Positions 33,374 to 43,090 are shown, counted from the first letter of the stretch. The stretch is DNA of 64,000 nt from Paenibacillus sp. BIHB 4019 (GCF_002741035.1 NZ_CP016808.1:3221001-3285000); one strand, 5' to 3'. Numbers and translations are program-made. Notes: generated by a model from the letters alone, not told the origin.

Positions 33374-35368
33374 ATGAAGAAAAAATCGCAATGGAAGCAA
33401 AAGTTTTATATGAGGAGGCTCAGAGGAAGGCTTCTTCTCTACATTTCCCTGATGCTGATCTTTTCACTGCTCGTTTCTACATTCTTTTCTTATACCAATG
33501 CTAAAATTCAGCTTCAAGATAAAATGGGTCAAACAGCGGCTTCCACCGTATCCTCGCTCAATATGGCGATCGAACAAATCGTTGGGCTTGAGAAAGCCAA
33601 TGTGAAGCAGCTAGCTTATTTGCTCTCATCGGAAGCCGTAGATGAAAAGGCTGAGACGACTCAGGCGCTGATCGACAATTTTACGGCAAACCATCCAGAG
33701 GTGGAAATTGTAACGCTGGGCAATGCGAATGGCAGCTGGATGAAATCGCCGAATCCGGGGCAGGAGGATTATGATCCGCGGGAGCGCTCATGGTACAAGG
33801 CGATTATGGCGGCTCCGGGAGAGGCCATCGTTTCCCCGCCGGGCTTATCAGCAACGACGAATAAATATACGATTACCGTATCACAAACGTTTGCCGATGG
33901 TCAGGGCGGCGTTACGGTTGCTTTGAGCGTAGAAGCAATCGGGCAATTAATTCAAAACGTTAAAATTGGTTCAGAGGGTTTTGTTTATTTGATGGATCAG
34001 CAGGGCGTTATATTAGCACATCCTACAATCGAAGTGGGCACACCTGTTGATAATGAAGGCATCCGGTCCATACTGCAGCAAGATAGCGGAGAGCTCTTTT
34101 ACAACGATCCGATTAACAATGTGGAACGCAAAGCTTTTTTTGTAACGAATAAGGATACCGGATTAAAACTGGTTGGGGCTCTGCCAACTGAGGAGTTTAC
34201 TGAGGCTGCGCTGCCTATTTTGCTTAATTCGTTCCTCGTCATGGTCATTTCGCTGGTTGCGGCTTTTGTCATCTTATTTTTTATTATCCGGGCGATTACA
34301 AGGCCAATCGAGCAATTGAACCGTGCAGCTAGACGGGTAAGCGAAGGTTATTTGCAGGAAAAAGTCGAGACGAAGCGCCGGGATGAAATCGGTGAGCTAG
34401 CTGGAAATTTCAACGCGATGGTCGATTCGCTGCGCGGTATAGTAATGGAAGTGGCAGATTCGTCGAATCAGCTTGCCGCTGCCAGCCAGGAGCTTAGCGC
34501 TAGCACAACGGAAAATACGAAGACGGTGGAGCTTGTGTCGGAACTGATCGGCGGAGCAGCTCAAGGGGCGGACAATCAAGCGCGCATGACGGATGAAACG
34601 CGCAGAACGATGGAGGAAATGGCGATTGGCATTACGAGAATTGCTGAAGCATCGTCCGAAATTGTGCAATCGTCAAAAGAGACCGAGCAGAATGTCGCAG
34701 AAGGCAGCGATAAAGTGCAGGAAGTAACGGTTCAAATGAGAAAAATCGGCGAATCGATCGACCAATCCTCCGCGCAGATTGAGCAGCTGCATGATCTTAG
34801 CGCGCAGGTGACGCAGATGAGCACAGCGATAGCAGGCATTGCCAAGCAGACGAATCTTTTGTCGCTTAATGCGGCCATTGAAGCCTCACGGGCGGGCGAT
34901 CACGGCAAAGGCTTTGCCGTCGTTGCACAGGAAGTGCAGAAGCTGGCAGACCAGACGAAAACGACAGCCGATCAAATATTGGAGACGATTGGCCAGATGA
35001 CGAAGCTGGTTGCAGCTACTTACGATATGATGAAATATAAAGTTTCCGAGGATATGCGGGGAGGACTGCGCATAACGGAGGAAGCGGGGCAGGCGCTGGC
35101 AAGCATTGAACAATCCACGAGGCTGATTGTCCAGCAAATTCATGATGTATCGGCGGTAACCGAGGAAATGTCGGCAAGCGCCGAGGAAGTAGCGGCGTCG
35201 ATTCATGAGGTTTCGGGCATTGCGAACGAGTCGTCACAATCATTCCGCCAAGTGACGCAAGCTGGCAATCAGCAGCTTGATGCGATGGAGGGCATCTCTT
35301 CATCGGCAGTCGGCCTATCTGAAATTGCTTCCGAGCTGCAAAACAAAGTAGGCAGCTTTAAGTTGTAA
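33374..35368 (+). CDS. Methyl-accepting chemotaxis protein with dCache sensor
   Basis: This chemoreceptor has about 664 residues. TM1 lies at about 20-42 and a double-Cache periplasmic domain at 45-280 ([24 protein letters not shown] is the typical Cache segment). TM2 is at 290-315, HAMP at 315-370, and the signalling domain at about 400-660 contains the tip motif [19 protein letters not shown]. dCache domains often bind amino acids. The ATG at 33374 fits GGAGAAGAG; an ATG at 33356 is an alternative. No chemotaxis genes adjoin it. Ligand unknown. Confidence 0.93.
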   Translation: MKKKSQWKQKFYMRRLRGRLLLYISLMLIFSLLVSTFFSYTNAKIQLQDKMGQTAASTVSSLNMAIEQIVGLEKANVKQLAYLLSSEAVDEKAETTQALIDNFTANHPEVEIVTLGNANGSWMKSPNPGQEDYDPRERSWYKAIMAAPGEAIVSPPGLSATTNKYTITVSQTFADGQGGVTVALSVEAIGQLIQNVKIGSEGFVYLMDQQGVILAHPTIEVGTPVDNEGIRSILQQDSGELFYNDPINNVERKAFFVTNKDTGLKLVGALPTEEFTEAALPILLNSFLVMVISLVAAFVILFFIIRAITRPIEQLNRAARRVSEGYLQEKVETKRRDEIGELAGNFNAMVDSLRGIVMEVADSSNQLAAASQELSASTTENTKTVELVSELIGGAAQGADNQARMTDETRRTMEEMAIGITRIAEASSEIVQSSKETEQNVAEGSDKVQEVTVQMRKIGESIDQSSAQIEQLHDLSAQVTQMSTAIAGIAKQTNLLSLNAAIEASRAGDHGKGFAVVAQEVQKLADQTKTTADQILETIGQMTKLVAATYDMMKYKVSEDMRGGLRITEEAGQALASIEQSTRLIVQQIHDVSAVTEEMSASAEEVAASIHEVSGIANESSQSFRQVTQAGNQQLDAMEGISSSAVGLSEIASELQNKVGSFKL

Positions 35369-35446
35369 GCTGCGACCGCACGATAGCAAGAGCACGATAG
35401 CACGCCTGATTAGCGTAGAAAAGATATAAGACAGAACTAGATATAA

Positions 35447-35500
35447 GCAAAAAACCGTCCTGCGCAGCCTAGTGGCTGCCATGCAGGACGGCTTTTTGCT
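35447..35500. terminator. Bidirectional terminator between MCP and PatB genes
   Basis: CCGTCCTGC (35455-35463) pairs with GCAGGACGG (35483-35491), with AGCAAAAAA on the left and CTTTTTGCT on the right, so both convergent genes can end here. Confidence 0.85.
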
Positions 35501-35594
35501 TATGGTGCGCGGCTGTCCGCTATTGTCAAAGCCAAACATCGCAGCTGTTCGCGAAGCGAGCAGCACAGCCTATTACCGCCGCTTAAGCGAGAGG

Positions 35595-36761
35595 TTACCC
35601 TAGCTTGGAAACGGCTTGCTTCATTTGGTTAAGCGCTCGTTCCAGAACCGCTTTCGGGAAGCCGATGCTCATGCGAAGAAAGCCTTCGCCATTGCCGCAG
35701 GAGGAGCCATCCCTGAACGCAATTTTTGCCTCCCGCATAAAATAAGGGGCAAGCTGCTCCGGAGGAAGGCCCAGCTCACGAGCATCAAGCCATAATAAAT
35801 AGGTGGCTTCCGGCTGAATGAGCTTGATTTGCGGAATATGCTCCCGCAAATATTCCCCTACAAACCGCACATTTTCCTCCAGGTACGCAACAAGCTGGTC
35901 TACATAGTAGCCGCCATGCCAATAGGCGGCCTCCAGTGCCACTATGCCGAATACGGGACGGTCAATCGCTTTGTTGTTGATGAGGGCAATGCGGAAAGCT
36001 TCACGCCAGCGCTCATTAGGAATGATAGCGGCAGATGCGCGCATGCCTGCGAGGTTGAACGTTTTGCTCGGATTGACGGTGACCATGCATTGCTGAGCGA
36101 TTTCTTCCGAAATGGATGGCAATGGTATATGGGTAAACGCCTCGTAAGCCAGATCAGCATGCACCTCGTCTGCGATAACGAATACATGGTAGCGCAAGCA
36201 AAGCTCGGCGATTCTGGTCAGCTCAAGCTTTGTCCAGCAGCGCCCGACCGGATTATGCGGATTGCAAAGCAGCATCAGCTTCGTACGCGGGTTGCTGAGC
36301 TGGCGTTCCAAATCCTCAAAGTCGATCTCGTAACGTCCATTGTGCAGCTTGAGCGGATTTTCCGCCTTAATGCGTCCGCTATTATCGATCAAGCTGTGGA
36401 AAGCATGATAGACAGGCGTCTGAATCAACACCCGGTCGCCAGGCTGAGTGAAGGCTTGGACGGCAAATACGAGGGAAGAACCAACAGAGGGGGAATACTC
36501 GACCCATGCTGGTTCTATAGGAAATTGAAAGCGGCTTGCCATCCAATGCTGGACAGCAAGCGCCAGTCCTTCGCTTTCGGCCACATAGCCAAACATGCCA
36601 TGGTCTACCCGTGCAGCGAGCGCATCAATAATGGGCTGTGCCGTGGTGAAATCTGTTTCGGCCAGGTGCATAGGCAGTACATCTTCTGGAAATAGGGTAT
36701 GCATTTGTGAATCGGTATGACGTCGATCGAGCTGTACGCTAAAATTATGTGTGCGAGTCAT
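35595..36761 (-). CDS. PatB/MalY-type PLP-dependent C-S lyase
   Basis: This 388-residue fold-type I PLP enzyme has the MalY/PatB signature: YVAESEGL near 60, CNPHNPVGR at 166-174, IADEVHADL at 196-204, and the PLP lysine Lys233 in NPSKTFNLAG. These enzymes split cystathionine or cysteine conjugates to a thiol, ammonia and a 2-oxo acid. It is the last gene of an operon with a polar amino-acid importer, so the imported compound is probably a sulfur amino acid, though a plain aminotransferase role is possible. GGGAAGAGG precedes the ATG. Confidence 0.88.
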   Translation of the reverse strand: MTRTHNFSVQLDRRHTDSQMHTLFPEDVLPMHLAETDFTTAQPIIDALAARVDHGMFGYVAESEGLALAVQHWMASRFQFPIEPAWVEYSPSVGSSLVFAVQAFTQPGDRVLIQTPVYHAFHSLIDNSGRIKAENPLKLHNGRYEIDFEDLERQLSNPRTKLMLLCNPHNPVGRCWTKLELTRIAELCLRYHVFVIADEVHADLAYEAFTHIPLPSISEEIAQQCMVTVNPSKTFNLAGMRASAAIIPNERWREAFRIALINNKAIDRPVFGIVALEAAYWHGGYYVDQLVAYLEENVRFVGEYLREHIPQIKLIQPEATYLLWLDARELGLPPEQLAPYFMREAKIAFRDGSSCGNGEGFLRMSIGFPKAVLERALNQMKQAVSKLG

Positions 36762-36782
36762 CGTTTGCCTCTTCCCCTGTCG

Positions 36783-37523
36783 TCAGTTTTTGGAAAAGAC
36801 CGTTCCTAAAAATTTCTTCGTCCGTTCCTGCTGTGGTTGTCCAAACAGGCTTTGCGGATCGCCTTCCTCGATAATCGAGCCATCCGCCATAAAGATGACG
36901 CGGTCAGCAATTTCTCGGGCGAAGGACATTTCATGGGTCACAATCAGCATCGTTGTGTCCGTATCAACGATCGAGCGGATGACCTGCAGCACTTCCCCTA
37001 CAAGCTCAGGGTCAAGCGCCGAGGTCGGCTCATCGAGTAAAATCACCGCAGGATTAACGGCCAGTGCACGAGCAATCGCTACGCGCTGCTGCTGTCCGCC
37101 GGACAACATGGCAGGATAGCTATTCGCCTTGCTTGCCAGCCCTACTTGATCCAGCAGCTTGTGGCCGAGTGCTTCGGCATCGGGCTTGTTCATCTTTTTG
37201 GTGACAATGAGCGCTTCAATGACGTTTTGCAGCGCCGTTTTATTTTTGAATAAATTATAATGCTGGAAAACCATCGCTGATTTTTGTCTCAAGGCGTAGG
37301 CATCCGATTTCTTCAGCCTTCTCGCATCGACCTCAAAGCCATCGATTTCAATATGGCCGGCATCCGGCGTTTCCAGCAGGTTGAGGCAGCGAAGCAGCGT
37401 GGACTTGCCCGAACCAGAAGGTCCAATAATCGCAACAACCTCGCGGCGCTTCACTTCCAGATTGATTTGCTTCAGCACCTCGTTATCGCCGAAATGCTTG
37501 CTTAACCCGCTCACTTTTAGCAT
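36783..37523 (-). CDS. Polar amino-acid ABC importer ATPase (GlnQ/TcyN-like)
   Basis: This 246-residue ATPase has Walker A GPSGSGKSTLLRCLN, signature LSGGQQQRVAIARAL, Walker B ILLDEPTSALDPE and switch His in IVTHEM, the standard pattern of the polar amino-acid family. AGGAG precedes the ATG. It lies in the operon binding protein-permease-ATPase-PatB; cystine or a related sulfur amino acid is the likely cargo from context. Confidence 0.92.
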   Translation of the reverse strand: MLKVSGLSKHFGDNEVLKQINLEVKRREVVAIIGPSGSGKSTLLRCLNLLETPDAGHIEIDGFEVDARRLKKSDAYALRQKSAMVFQHYNLFKNKTALQNVIEALIVTKKMNKPDAEALGHKLLDQVGLASKANSYPAMLSGGQQQRVAIARALAVNPAVILLDEPTSALDPELVGEVLQVIRSIVDTDTTMLIVTHEMSFAREIADRVIFMADGSIIEEGDPQSLFGQPQQERTKKFLGTVFSKN

Positions 37524-37533
37524 AACAGAACTC

Positions 37534-38202
37534 CTATCGATAAGGCTTGCTCATTGCCTTTTCCAATTTTCCCTGCAGCATGGTCAGCACGATCGTTACG
37601 GCCCAATAAATGAGGGCAACGGCGATATAGCTCTCCAAAAAACGGAAGGAGTTGCTGGCCAAAATTTTCGTTTGCGCAAAAATGTCGGTCACACCAACTG
37701 TAAAGGCGAGCGAGGACTCCTTGACCAGCATAATCAAATAGTTGCCTAGACTCGGAACGGCAACCCGCATCGCTTGCGGCAAAATGACCCGGCGGAAGCC
37801 CTGCCATTTGGTCATCCCGACAGACAGGCAGGCTTCCATTTGCCCGCTGTCGACTGCATTCAGCGCCCCGCGGAATTCTTCCGCCAAATAGGCGGCATTT
37901 TTAAAGCTGAGGGCAATGATCGTTGCGGTAATCGCATCAATAAAGGTGAATTCCGGAAAAATTTGCGGGATTCCCACATAAAAGATAAACAGCGTAACTA
38001 AGGTAGGCACCGAGCGGAAGAAGGAAATGTATACCTTCGCCACCGGCGACAAAATAAAAATTTTATTGTTAATGATGAGCGCCAGCACAATACCCATAAG
38101 ACATGCGAGAAGCATCGAGCCGACCGCCAGCATCAGCGTCATCGGCAAATACTTCAGCAGCTTGGGTATCGCTTCGAATATAAACGCTGTATCGAAATTC
38201 AT
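37534..38202 (-). CDS. Polar amino-acid ABC importer permease
   Basis: This 222-residue HisM/GlnP-type permease has five helices, the EEFRGALNAVDSGQMEACLSVGM loop that contacts the ATPase, and VILPQAMRVAVPSLGNYLI. It starts three bases after the binding-protein stop, in the same operon. Its partner permease is probably itself as a homodimer since no second permease gene is present. Confidence 0.92.
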   Translation of the reverse strand: MNFDTAFIFEAIPKLLKYLPMTLMLAVGSMLLACLMGIVLALIINNKIFILSPVAKVYISFFRSVPTLVTLFIFYVGIPQIFPEFTFIDAITATIIALSFKNAAYLAEEFRGALNAVDSGQMEACLSVGMTKWQGFRRVILPQAMRVAVPSLGNYLIMLVKESSLAFTVGVTDIFAQTKILASNSFRFLESYIAVALIYWAVTIVLTMLQGKLEKAMSKPYR

Positions 38203-38205
38203 CGA

Positions 38206-39021
38206 TTAGCTAGCCTTGCTGATGTCTTGTTTCAAATGTTCATTGGACAGCTTCGTCAGTGTGCCGTCTTTTGCAAGAGCCTCAAGCGCTTCGTTGAAGG
38301 AATCACGCAGCTTCTTGCCTTCTTCGGTGTTAGGGAACGGGAATGCTTCCTCGTAAGTGTAAACGGGATCTCCCGCTTTTTTCAAAGCAAGGCCTGAGTT
38401 GTCGATCAGCAGCTGTGCACCGGCGCGGTCCATAATATAAGCATCGATCCGTTTCAGCGCAACATCGTTGAGGATGACGCTTGGATCTTCATAGGTTGTA
38501 ATGTTCAGCTCGTTGTTAGGATCATTGGCGCGCAAGTACGCTTCTTTGCTTGTACCAACGTCAACACCGATCTTCTTGCCTTTCAAATCGGCCAGCGTTT
38601 TGATGGAATCATCATCCGCACGGACGATCAGCTGTGCTCCGGAATAAATATAAGTGTTGGAGAAGATATATTTTTCTTTACGTTTTTCATTAGCTTCCAC
38701 TTGGTTGGCGATCGTGTCGATTTTGCCAGCATCCAGCATGCCGAACATGCCTGCCATATCAGCAGTCGTCCAGTTTACTTTCGTGTAGCCCAAATATTTG
38801 GCAACAGCTTCTGCTACAGCAATATCGTATCCTTCCAGCTTGTCTCCGTCTTTCTTGGAGAATCCAATGCTGACGCCGAACGTAGCCAGATTTAATTCTT
38901 TGCTTTCTGCTTTGTTGCCGGAGCTAGCGCTTTCAGAATCATTAGTCGTTTTCGACCCGCATGCTCCCAGTACTAACGTCATGGCAAGCATTAATAAGAC
39001 CACACTTTTTTTTCCAAACAT
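38206..39021 (-). CDS. Amino-acid-binding lipoprotein of the ABC importer
   Basis: This 271-residue lipoprotein has lipobox LGAC (18-21) and an SBP_bac_3 domain: GYDIAVAEAVAKYLGY, MFGMLDAGKIDTIANQVEANEKRKEKYIFS, GKKIGVDVGTSKEAYLR. It binds a polar amino acid outside the membrane. GAGGAGG precedes the ATG. It is the first gene of the operon and lies behind a consensus promoter (39164-39192), a TTCC/GGAA dyad and a LacI-type palindrome. Similarity to cystine binders is suggested by context only. Confidence 0.9.
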   Translation of the reverse strand: MFGKKSVVLLMLAMTLVLGACGSKTTNDSESASSGNKAESKELNLATFGVSIGFSKKDGDKLEGYDIAVAEAVAKYLGYTKVNWTTADMAGMFGMLDAGKIDTIANQVEANEKRKEKYIFSNTYIYSGAQLIVRADDDSIKTLADLKGKKIGVDVGTSKEAYLRANDPNNELNITTYEDPSVILNDVALKRIDAYIMDRAGAQLLIDNSGLALKKAGDPVYTYEEAFPFPNTEEGKKLRDSFNEALEALAKDGTLTKLSNEHLKQDISKAS

Positions 39022-39041
39022 GTTGACAAAAGCCTCCTCTT

Positions 39042-39057
39042 AGTAGATCGATCTAAT
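39042..39057. promoter_or_regulatory. LacI-type operator upstream of the importer operon
   Basis: TAGATCGATCTA (39044-39055) is a perfect palindrome with the central CpG usual for LacI-family operators. The same 12 bases recur at 40396-40407. It lies 23 bases before the binding-protein gene, next to a TATAAT on the minus strand (39061-39056). Confidence 0.7.
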
Positions 39058-39141
39058 TATAAGCCAAACGTGTCCGGGTGCTGCTGTAGCCAGCGAAACC
39101 GTTCGCGCTTGATTCTATTAGTAAATAAACGCGTAACGTCT

Positions 39142-39192
39142 ATTTCCTATTAGTTTTGTTGGAATTATAGCAAGTTAAAAATTGAATGTCAA
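39142..39192 (-). promoter_or_regulatory. Consensus promoter with overlapping TTCC/GGAA dyad
   Basis: On the minus strand TTGACA (39192-39187) and TATAAT (39169-39164) are separated by exactly 17 bases, a perfect sigma-A promoter. An imperfect dyad, ATTCC then 13 bases then GGAAAT (39166-39142), overlaps the -10 and start site. It is reminiscent of Rrf2/CymR-type cysteine-regulon sites, but spacing does not fit my recollection of the CymR consensus, so that reading is tentative. Confidence 0.75.
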
Positions 39193-39229
39193 TGACCATT
39201 TCGCCATCTAAATGACGGGGGTGCATTGA

Positions 39230-40273
39230 TTAATGCACGCCCATAAAATGTGTCGAGGATTCGCGGATAACAAGCTTTGGCGGCAAAATAATTCTAGCCG
39301 TCTCCTGGGGTGCTTGCGCCTCGCTGCTGATTCGTTGGTGCAGCAGGTTCGCGGCCTCGATTCCCCACTGGCCGGAGCCAACGGCAACGGTAGTCAGGCC
39401 GGGGTTTGCAGTAGCGGCTTCTTTAATATCATCAAAACCTACGAGTGCCATATCTTTGCCGGCAACAAGCCGATTTTCCCTAAGGCCGACGATGACGCCA
39501 AGCGCGACGATATCGTTATGGCACAGCGCCGCTGTAGGCAGCTTGTCCTGCCGGATCAGCTGGTTAATAATGATAGCGCCACTCTCGCGCGTAGGCGGGC
39601 CAGGAATAATATGACGCTGATCGGTGGGGATGCGTGATTCCTCAAGTCCTTCCAGGTAGCCAGCTAGCCGCTCATTATAAGCAGAGGTATGAGGCGTACC
39701 GCCAAGCAAAGCAATGTGCTTATGCCCTTGGTCAGCCAAATGCCGGACAGCCATCTTCGTGCCCCATTGGAAGTCAGTGCCGATATAATCAACGCGTGCT
39801 CCGGAAATTTCACGGCCGATAAGGACGCAGGGGACGTTTAATTGTTTCAGTCGGGCAAATACAGCAGGGTTTGTACCCGCAACTGGAGCCATAATAATGC
39901 CGCAAACATGGTGCTCCAGCATCGTCTCCAGTATTCGCTCCTGCTTGCTTTCGGATTCAAAAGTCATGCCAAGCAGCGTTGTATAGCCGAGTTCATCGAG
40001 TCGATCCTGCAAATTGGTGAGCAGCTCAGAGAAGAAGGGATTGCCGATATCCGTAATAATGATGCCCACAGTAGAAGAGCGTCTGGAGCGAAAGCTTGCT
40101 GCGACGCGATCATAGACATAACCGAGCTTATTCATCGATGCAAGAACCTTCTGTTTCGTCTGCTCAGTAATGGACGTACTGCCTCTGACGACGAGCGATG
40201 CCGTAGCACGTGATACGCCTGCATCCTTCGCGACATCCTGAAGCGTTACGCGTTTTTCTTTTTTATCGCCCAC
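39230..40273 (-). CDS. LacI-family transcriptional regulator
   Basis: This 347-residue protein starts at GTG after GAGAGGTG. Residues 8-58 form the LacI helix-turn-helix and hinge (VTLQDVAKDAGVSRATASLVVRG). A periplasmic-binding-like effector domain follows (TVGIIITDIGNPFFSELL, VGFDDI). It lies between the amino-acid importer operon on its own strand and the divergent crotonase/CoA-transferase operon. The identical palindrome before both operons makes it their likely joint regulator. The effector is unknown. Confidence 0.92.
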   Translation of the reverse strand: MGDKKEKRVTLQDVAKDAGVSRATASLVVRGSTSITEQTKQKVLASMNKLGYVYDRVAASFRSRRSSTVGIIITDIGNPFFSELLTNLQDRLDELGYTTLLGMTFESESKQERILETMLEHHVCGIIMAPVAGTNPAVFARLKQLNVPCVLIGREISGARVDYIGTDFQWGTKMAVRHLADQGHKHIALLGGTPHTSAYNERLAGYLEGLEESRIPTDQRHIIPGPPTRESGAIIINQLIRQDKLPTAALCHNDIVALGVIVGLRENRLVAGKDMALVGFDDIKEAATANPGLTTVAVGSGQWGIEAANLLHQRISSEAQAPQETARIILPPKLVIRESSTHFMGVH

Positions 40274-40354
40274 AATCAGTCACACCTCTCATTAGTGAAA
40301 ATTATAGTACATAATCGCAGCTTATGGAATGACTATAGATTCCCCATCCAGCTG

Positions 40355-40383
40355 TTGACAGGGGGGATGCCGTTTTTTATAAT
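40355..40383 (+). promoter_or_regulatory. Perfect sigma-A promoter of the crotonase operon
   Basis: TTGACA (40355-40360), 17 bases, TATAAT (40378-40383). Transcription should start near 40390, just before the LacI palindrome. Confidence 0.85.
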
Positions 40384-40393
40384 CAATGGAAAG

Positions 40394-40409
40394 ATTAGAT
40401 CGATCTAAT
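40394..40409. promoter_or_regulatory. LacI-type operator of the crotonase operon
   Basis: ATTAGATCGATCTAAT is a perfect 16-base palindrome with a central CpG, placed at about +5 to +20 relative to the promoter at 40355-40383, ideal for repression. Confidence 0.8.
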
Positions 40410-40478
40410 GACGAACGGCAGCTGTTCAATAGGACAGCAAAATATATTTTATAATCTCATATTAAGGTGGTTTTTGTC

Positions 40479-41279
40479 ATGTCAGCAAATCCGGGAATTG
40501 AATTTCACAAGGAAGGCCGTATCGGAATTATTCGCTTCAACAATCCTCCGCTGAACTTGGGGACGAATAACGGGCTTGCACTGCTTGAGAAGATTTTAGC
40601 CGATATTGAGTCGGATGGGGAGCTGCGCGTGGTTGTGCTTACCCATAATGGCAAAGTTTTCTCGGCGGGCTCAGACATGAATGAAATACAGCAGCATTTG
40701 GACAAAGATACGTATGTCAGCGACAAAATGGAAGGCGAGATCCGGTTGCGGACCCGCCTATCCGTCCTTCCGATTCCGACGATTGCCGCGCTGGACGGCT
40801 CTGCCTATGGCGGCGGTTTCGACTGGGCGCTTAGCTGCGATATGCGGGTAGCTGCACCTCATGTTGTGCTGTCCTTGCCGGAGGTAAACATTGGCTCATT
40901 CCCAGGAAGCGGCAGCGCCTATCGGATCACCCGTCTCATCGGAGCAGGAAGAGCGATGCAGTTTATGCTGTTCGCCAAGCCGATGACTGCGCAGGAAGCG
41001 CTTAGCTTGGGCGTAGTCAACGAGATTGCAAACGAAGGAACCGCTTATGAGCTGGCCTATCGTTGGGCAGAGGAAATCGCCGCAAAATCCGGCTCGGCCG
41101 TCCGCGCGGTAAAGGAGGCGCTTACCCGCATTTATATGCCGGAGCAGTCATGGCTTGATTTGACGCAGCTCGATATTTCGCAAAAGGTTGCGGAAAGCGA
41201 AGATTTCAAGGAAGGCATGCAAGCCTTCTTCGAGAAGCGTCCTCCTGTTTTCGCAGGCGACGCCGTTCAGAAAGTGTAA
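40479..41279 (+). CDS. Enoyl-CoA hydratase/isomerase family protein
   Basis: This crotonase of about 266 residues has the oxyanion-hole strands VFSAGSDMNEI and ALDGSAYGGGFDWALSCDMRVA. The catalytic loop reads PEVNIGSFPGSGSAYRITRLIG instead of the PGGGGTQRL common in hydratases, so the exact reaction (hydration, isomerisation or other acyl-CoA change) is open. The ATG at 40479 follows AAGGTGG; a GTG at 40467 lies inside that site. It forms an operon with a CoA-transferase under a LacI-controlled promoter. Confidence 0.88.
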   Translation: MSANPGIEFHKEGRIGIIRFNNPPLNLGTNNGLALLEKILADIESDGELRVVVLTHNGKVFSAGSDMNEIQQHLDKDTYVSDKMEGEIRLRTRLSVLPIPTIAALDGSAYGGGFDWALSCDMRVAAPHVVLSLPEVNIGSFPGSGSAYRITRLIGAGRAMQFMLFAKPMTAQEALSLGVVNEIANEGTAYELAYRWAEEIAAKSGSAVRAVKEALTRIYMPEQSWLDLTQLDISQKVAESEDFKEGMQAFFEKRPPVFAGDAVQKV

Positions 41280-41353
41280 TATTTTAACCGCTGATTTGCT
41301 CGACTTATCCAGCAGCACAGACGAAAGCAGCCGAAGAAGGAGAATTATCCATC

Positions 41354-42952
41354 ATGTCTAATGCAACTTTGAAAAAAAGAACCGGTCCGGTTCCCATTTT
41401 GACCGCTGATGAGGCCGTGCGCCTCATTCCTGACAGTGCCACGGTCGCATTTAGCGGCGCTGGCGGCGGGATTGTCGAGGCAACCGCTGTTATTGAAGCA
41501 CTCGCAGACCGCTATCATAAAGAGCAGCAGCCGAGCGGGCTGACTTATCTTCACACAACCGGTCTCGGTGACCGGGCAGATCGAGGCATGAGTCCGATCG
41601 CCATTGCAGGCTTGTGCGCCAAAGCGATTGGCGGGCATTGGGGGCAGTCGCCGCGAATGTCGGAGCTTGCCGAGACGAACCAAATTGAAGCGTATTGCTT
41701 CCCGCAAGGCGTCATCACGCAGCTGTTCCGCTCCACGGCAGCGGGGCATCCTGGTATTTTGAGCCATGTTGGGCTTGGCTCCTTTGTCGATCCTCGCCAG
41801 CAAGGCGGAAAGCTGAATGAGCGTACGACGAAGGAGCTTGTCCGCCTGATGGAAATCGACGGCAAGGAATGGCTGTTCTATCCGTCCATTAAGCCGGATG
41901 TCGCGATTATTCGTGGTACGACTGCTGATACAGACGGTTATATTACGATGGAGGATGAACCGACTTTTCTGGATGTGCTCAGCATTGCACAAGCTACGAA
42001 AAATAGCGGCGGCATCGTCATCGTACAAGTGCAGCGAATGGTTCAAGCTCGCTCACAGCATCCGAAAACGATCAAAATTCCCGGCTTCCTGGTCGACGCC
42101 GTCGTCGTCGTTCCAGAGCAAATGCAGACGTACCAGACGGAAAGCAACCGCTATATGAGCGGCGATTTGCTTGCCGTGCAGGGCGGTATCGAGCCATTGC
42201 AGTTAACCGAACGCAAAATCATTGCAAGGCGTGCGCTCATGGAGGCATTCCCTGGAGCCGTAGCCAATCTGGGTGTCGGCATTTCCGATGGTGTTGGCTA
42301 TGTGGCAGCCGAGGAGGGCGTTGGCGAAGCGTTGACGTTTACGGTGGAGCTGGGTCCGATTGGCGGCACGCCAGCGAAGGGCATTATTTTTGGCGCGACG
42401 ATCAGCCCTAGGGCGGTGCTTGATCAGCCGTACCAGTTCGACTTTTATGATGGCGGCGGTCTGGATGTCAGCTTCCTGAGCTTTGCTGAAATGGACCAAG
42501 CGGGCAATGTGAACGTTCATAAGTTCAATGGGAAAATTATGGGCGTGGGCGGTTTTATCGACATTGCCCAAAATTCCAAAAAGGTCGTGTTCAGCGGCAC
42601 CTTTACCGCTGGCGGCCTCTCTGTTCAAGTAAATGACGGCAAGGTCGACATTGCAAAAGAAGGACGCTTCCGCAAAATCGTGCCCGCGCTCGCGGACATT
42701 TCCTTCAATGGCGTCGAGGCGGCGCAAAACGGCAAGGAAGTTATTTTTATTACGGAGCGGGCGGTATTCCAGCTTACGGCACGCGGCTTAATGCTTTGCG
42801 AGATTGCCCCGGGAATCGACTTGCAGCGGGATATTCTTGATCTGCTGGCGTTTGAGCCGCTCATTTCGCCGGAGCTCAAGCTGATGGATGCAAGGCTGTT
42901 CCAAGAGGAGCCTATGGGTCTCAAGCAAGAGTGGAATGCTGCTACAGTATGA
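41354..42952 (+). CDS. Fused acetate/acyl-CoA transferase (YdiF-like)
   Basis: This 532-residue protein joins the alpha and beta subunits of class I CoA-transferases in one chain, as in YdiF and propionate CoA-transferase. The alpha part opens at VPILTADEAVRLIPDSATVAFSGAGGG. The beta part contains the catalytic Glu332 in TVELGPIGGTPAKG, near the position known in YdiF. It moves CoA between short-chain acids. AAGGAGA precedes the ATG. It follows the crotonase gene by 74 bases, so the two should act on the same short acyl-CoA. Confidence 0.9.
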   Translation: MSNATLKKRTGPVPILTADEAVRLIPDSATVAFSGAGGGIVEATAVIEALADRYHKEQQPSGLTYLHTTGLGDRADRGMSPIAIAGLCAKAIGGHWGQSPRMSELAETNQIEAYCFPQGVITQLFRSTAAGHPGILSHVGLGSFVDPRQQGGKLNERTTKELVRLMEIDGKEWLFYPSIKPDVAIIRGTTADTDGYITMEDEPTFLDVLSIAQATKNSGGIVIVQVQRMVQARSQHPKTIKIPGFLVDAVVVVPEQMQTYQTESNRYMSGDLLAVQGGIEPLQLTERKIIARRALMEAFPGAVANLGVGISDGVGYVAAEEGVGEALTFTVELGPIGGTPAKGIIFGATISPRAVLDQPYQFDFYDGGGLDVSFLSFAEMDQAGNVNVHKFNGKIMGVGGFIDIAQNSKKVVFSGTFTAGGLSVQVNDGKVDIAKEGRFRKIVPALADISFNGVEAAQNGKEVIFITERAVFQLTARGLMLCEIAPGIDLQRDILDLLAFEPLISPELKLMDARLFQEEPMGLKQEWNAATV

Positions 42953-43090
42953 TTCGCTGCAGTATGATTGGTTGTCTGGCTGTTGTCCGTACTACGAATT
43001 GTAATCCAGCCATAGGCTGAGTCACATTCGTCTGAACTACCCAAAGTCCAATCCACTCCAACATACTTCCGCCTGCAATTAAATTGAAGA

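Noticed and set aside
35829..36695. 288-codon plus-strand ORF inside the PatB gene
   Set aside because: Antisense to a well-conserved PLP enzyme; no recognisable domain or ribosome site.
39022..39229. T-box or SAM riboswitch before the amino-acid importer
   Set aside because: No T-box sequence, S-box core or antiterminator pair was seen; protein operators explain the region better.
42203..42727. 174-codon minus-strand ORF inside the CoA-transferase gene
   Set aside because: Antisense shadow of a conserved enzyme with no start signal.
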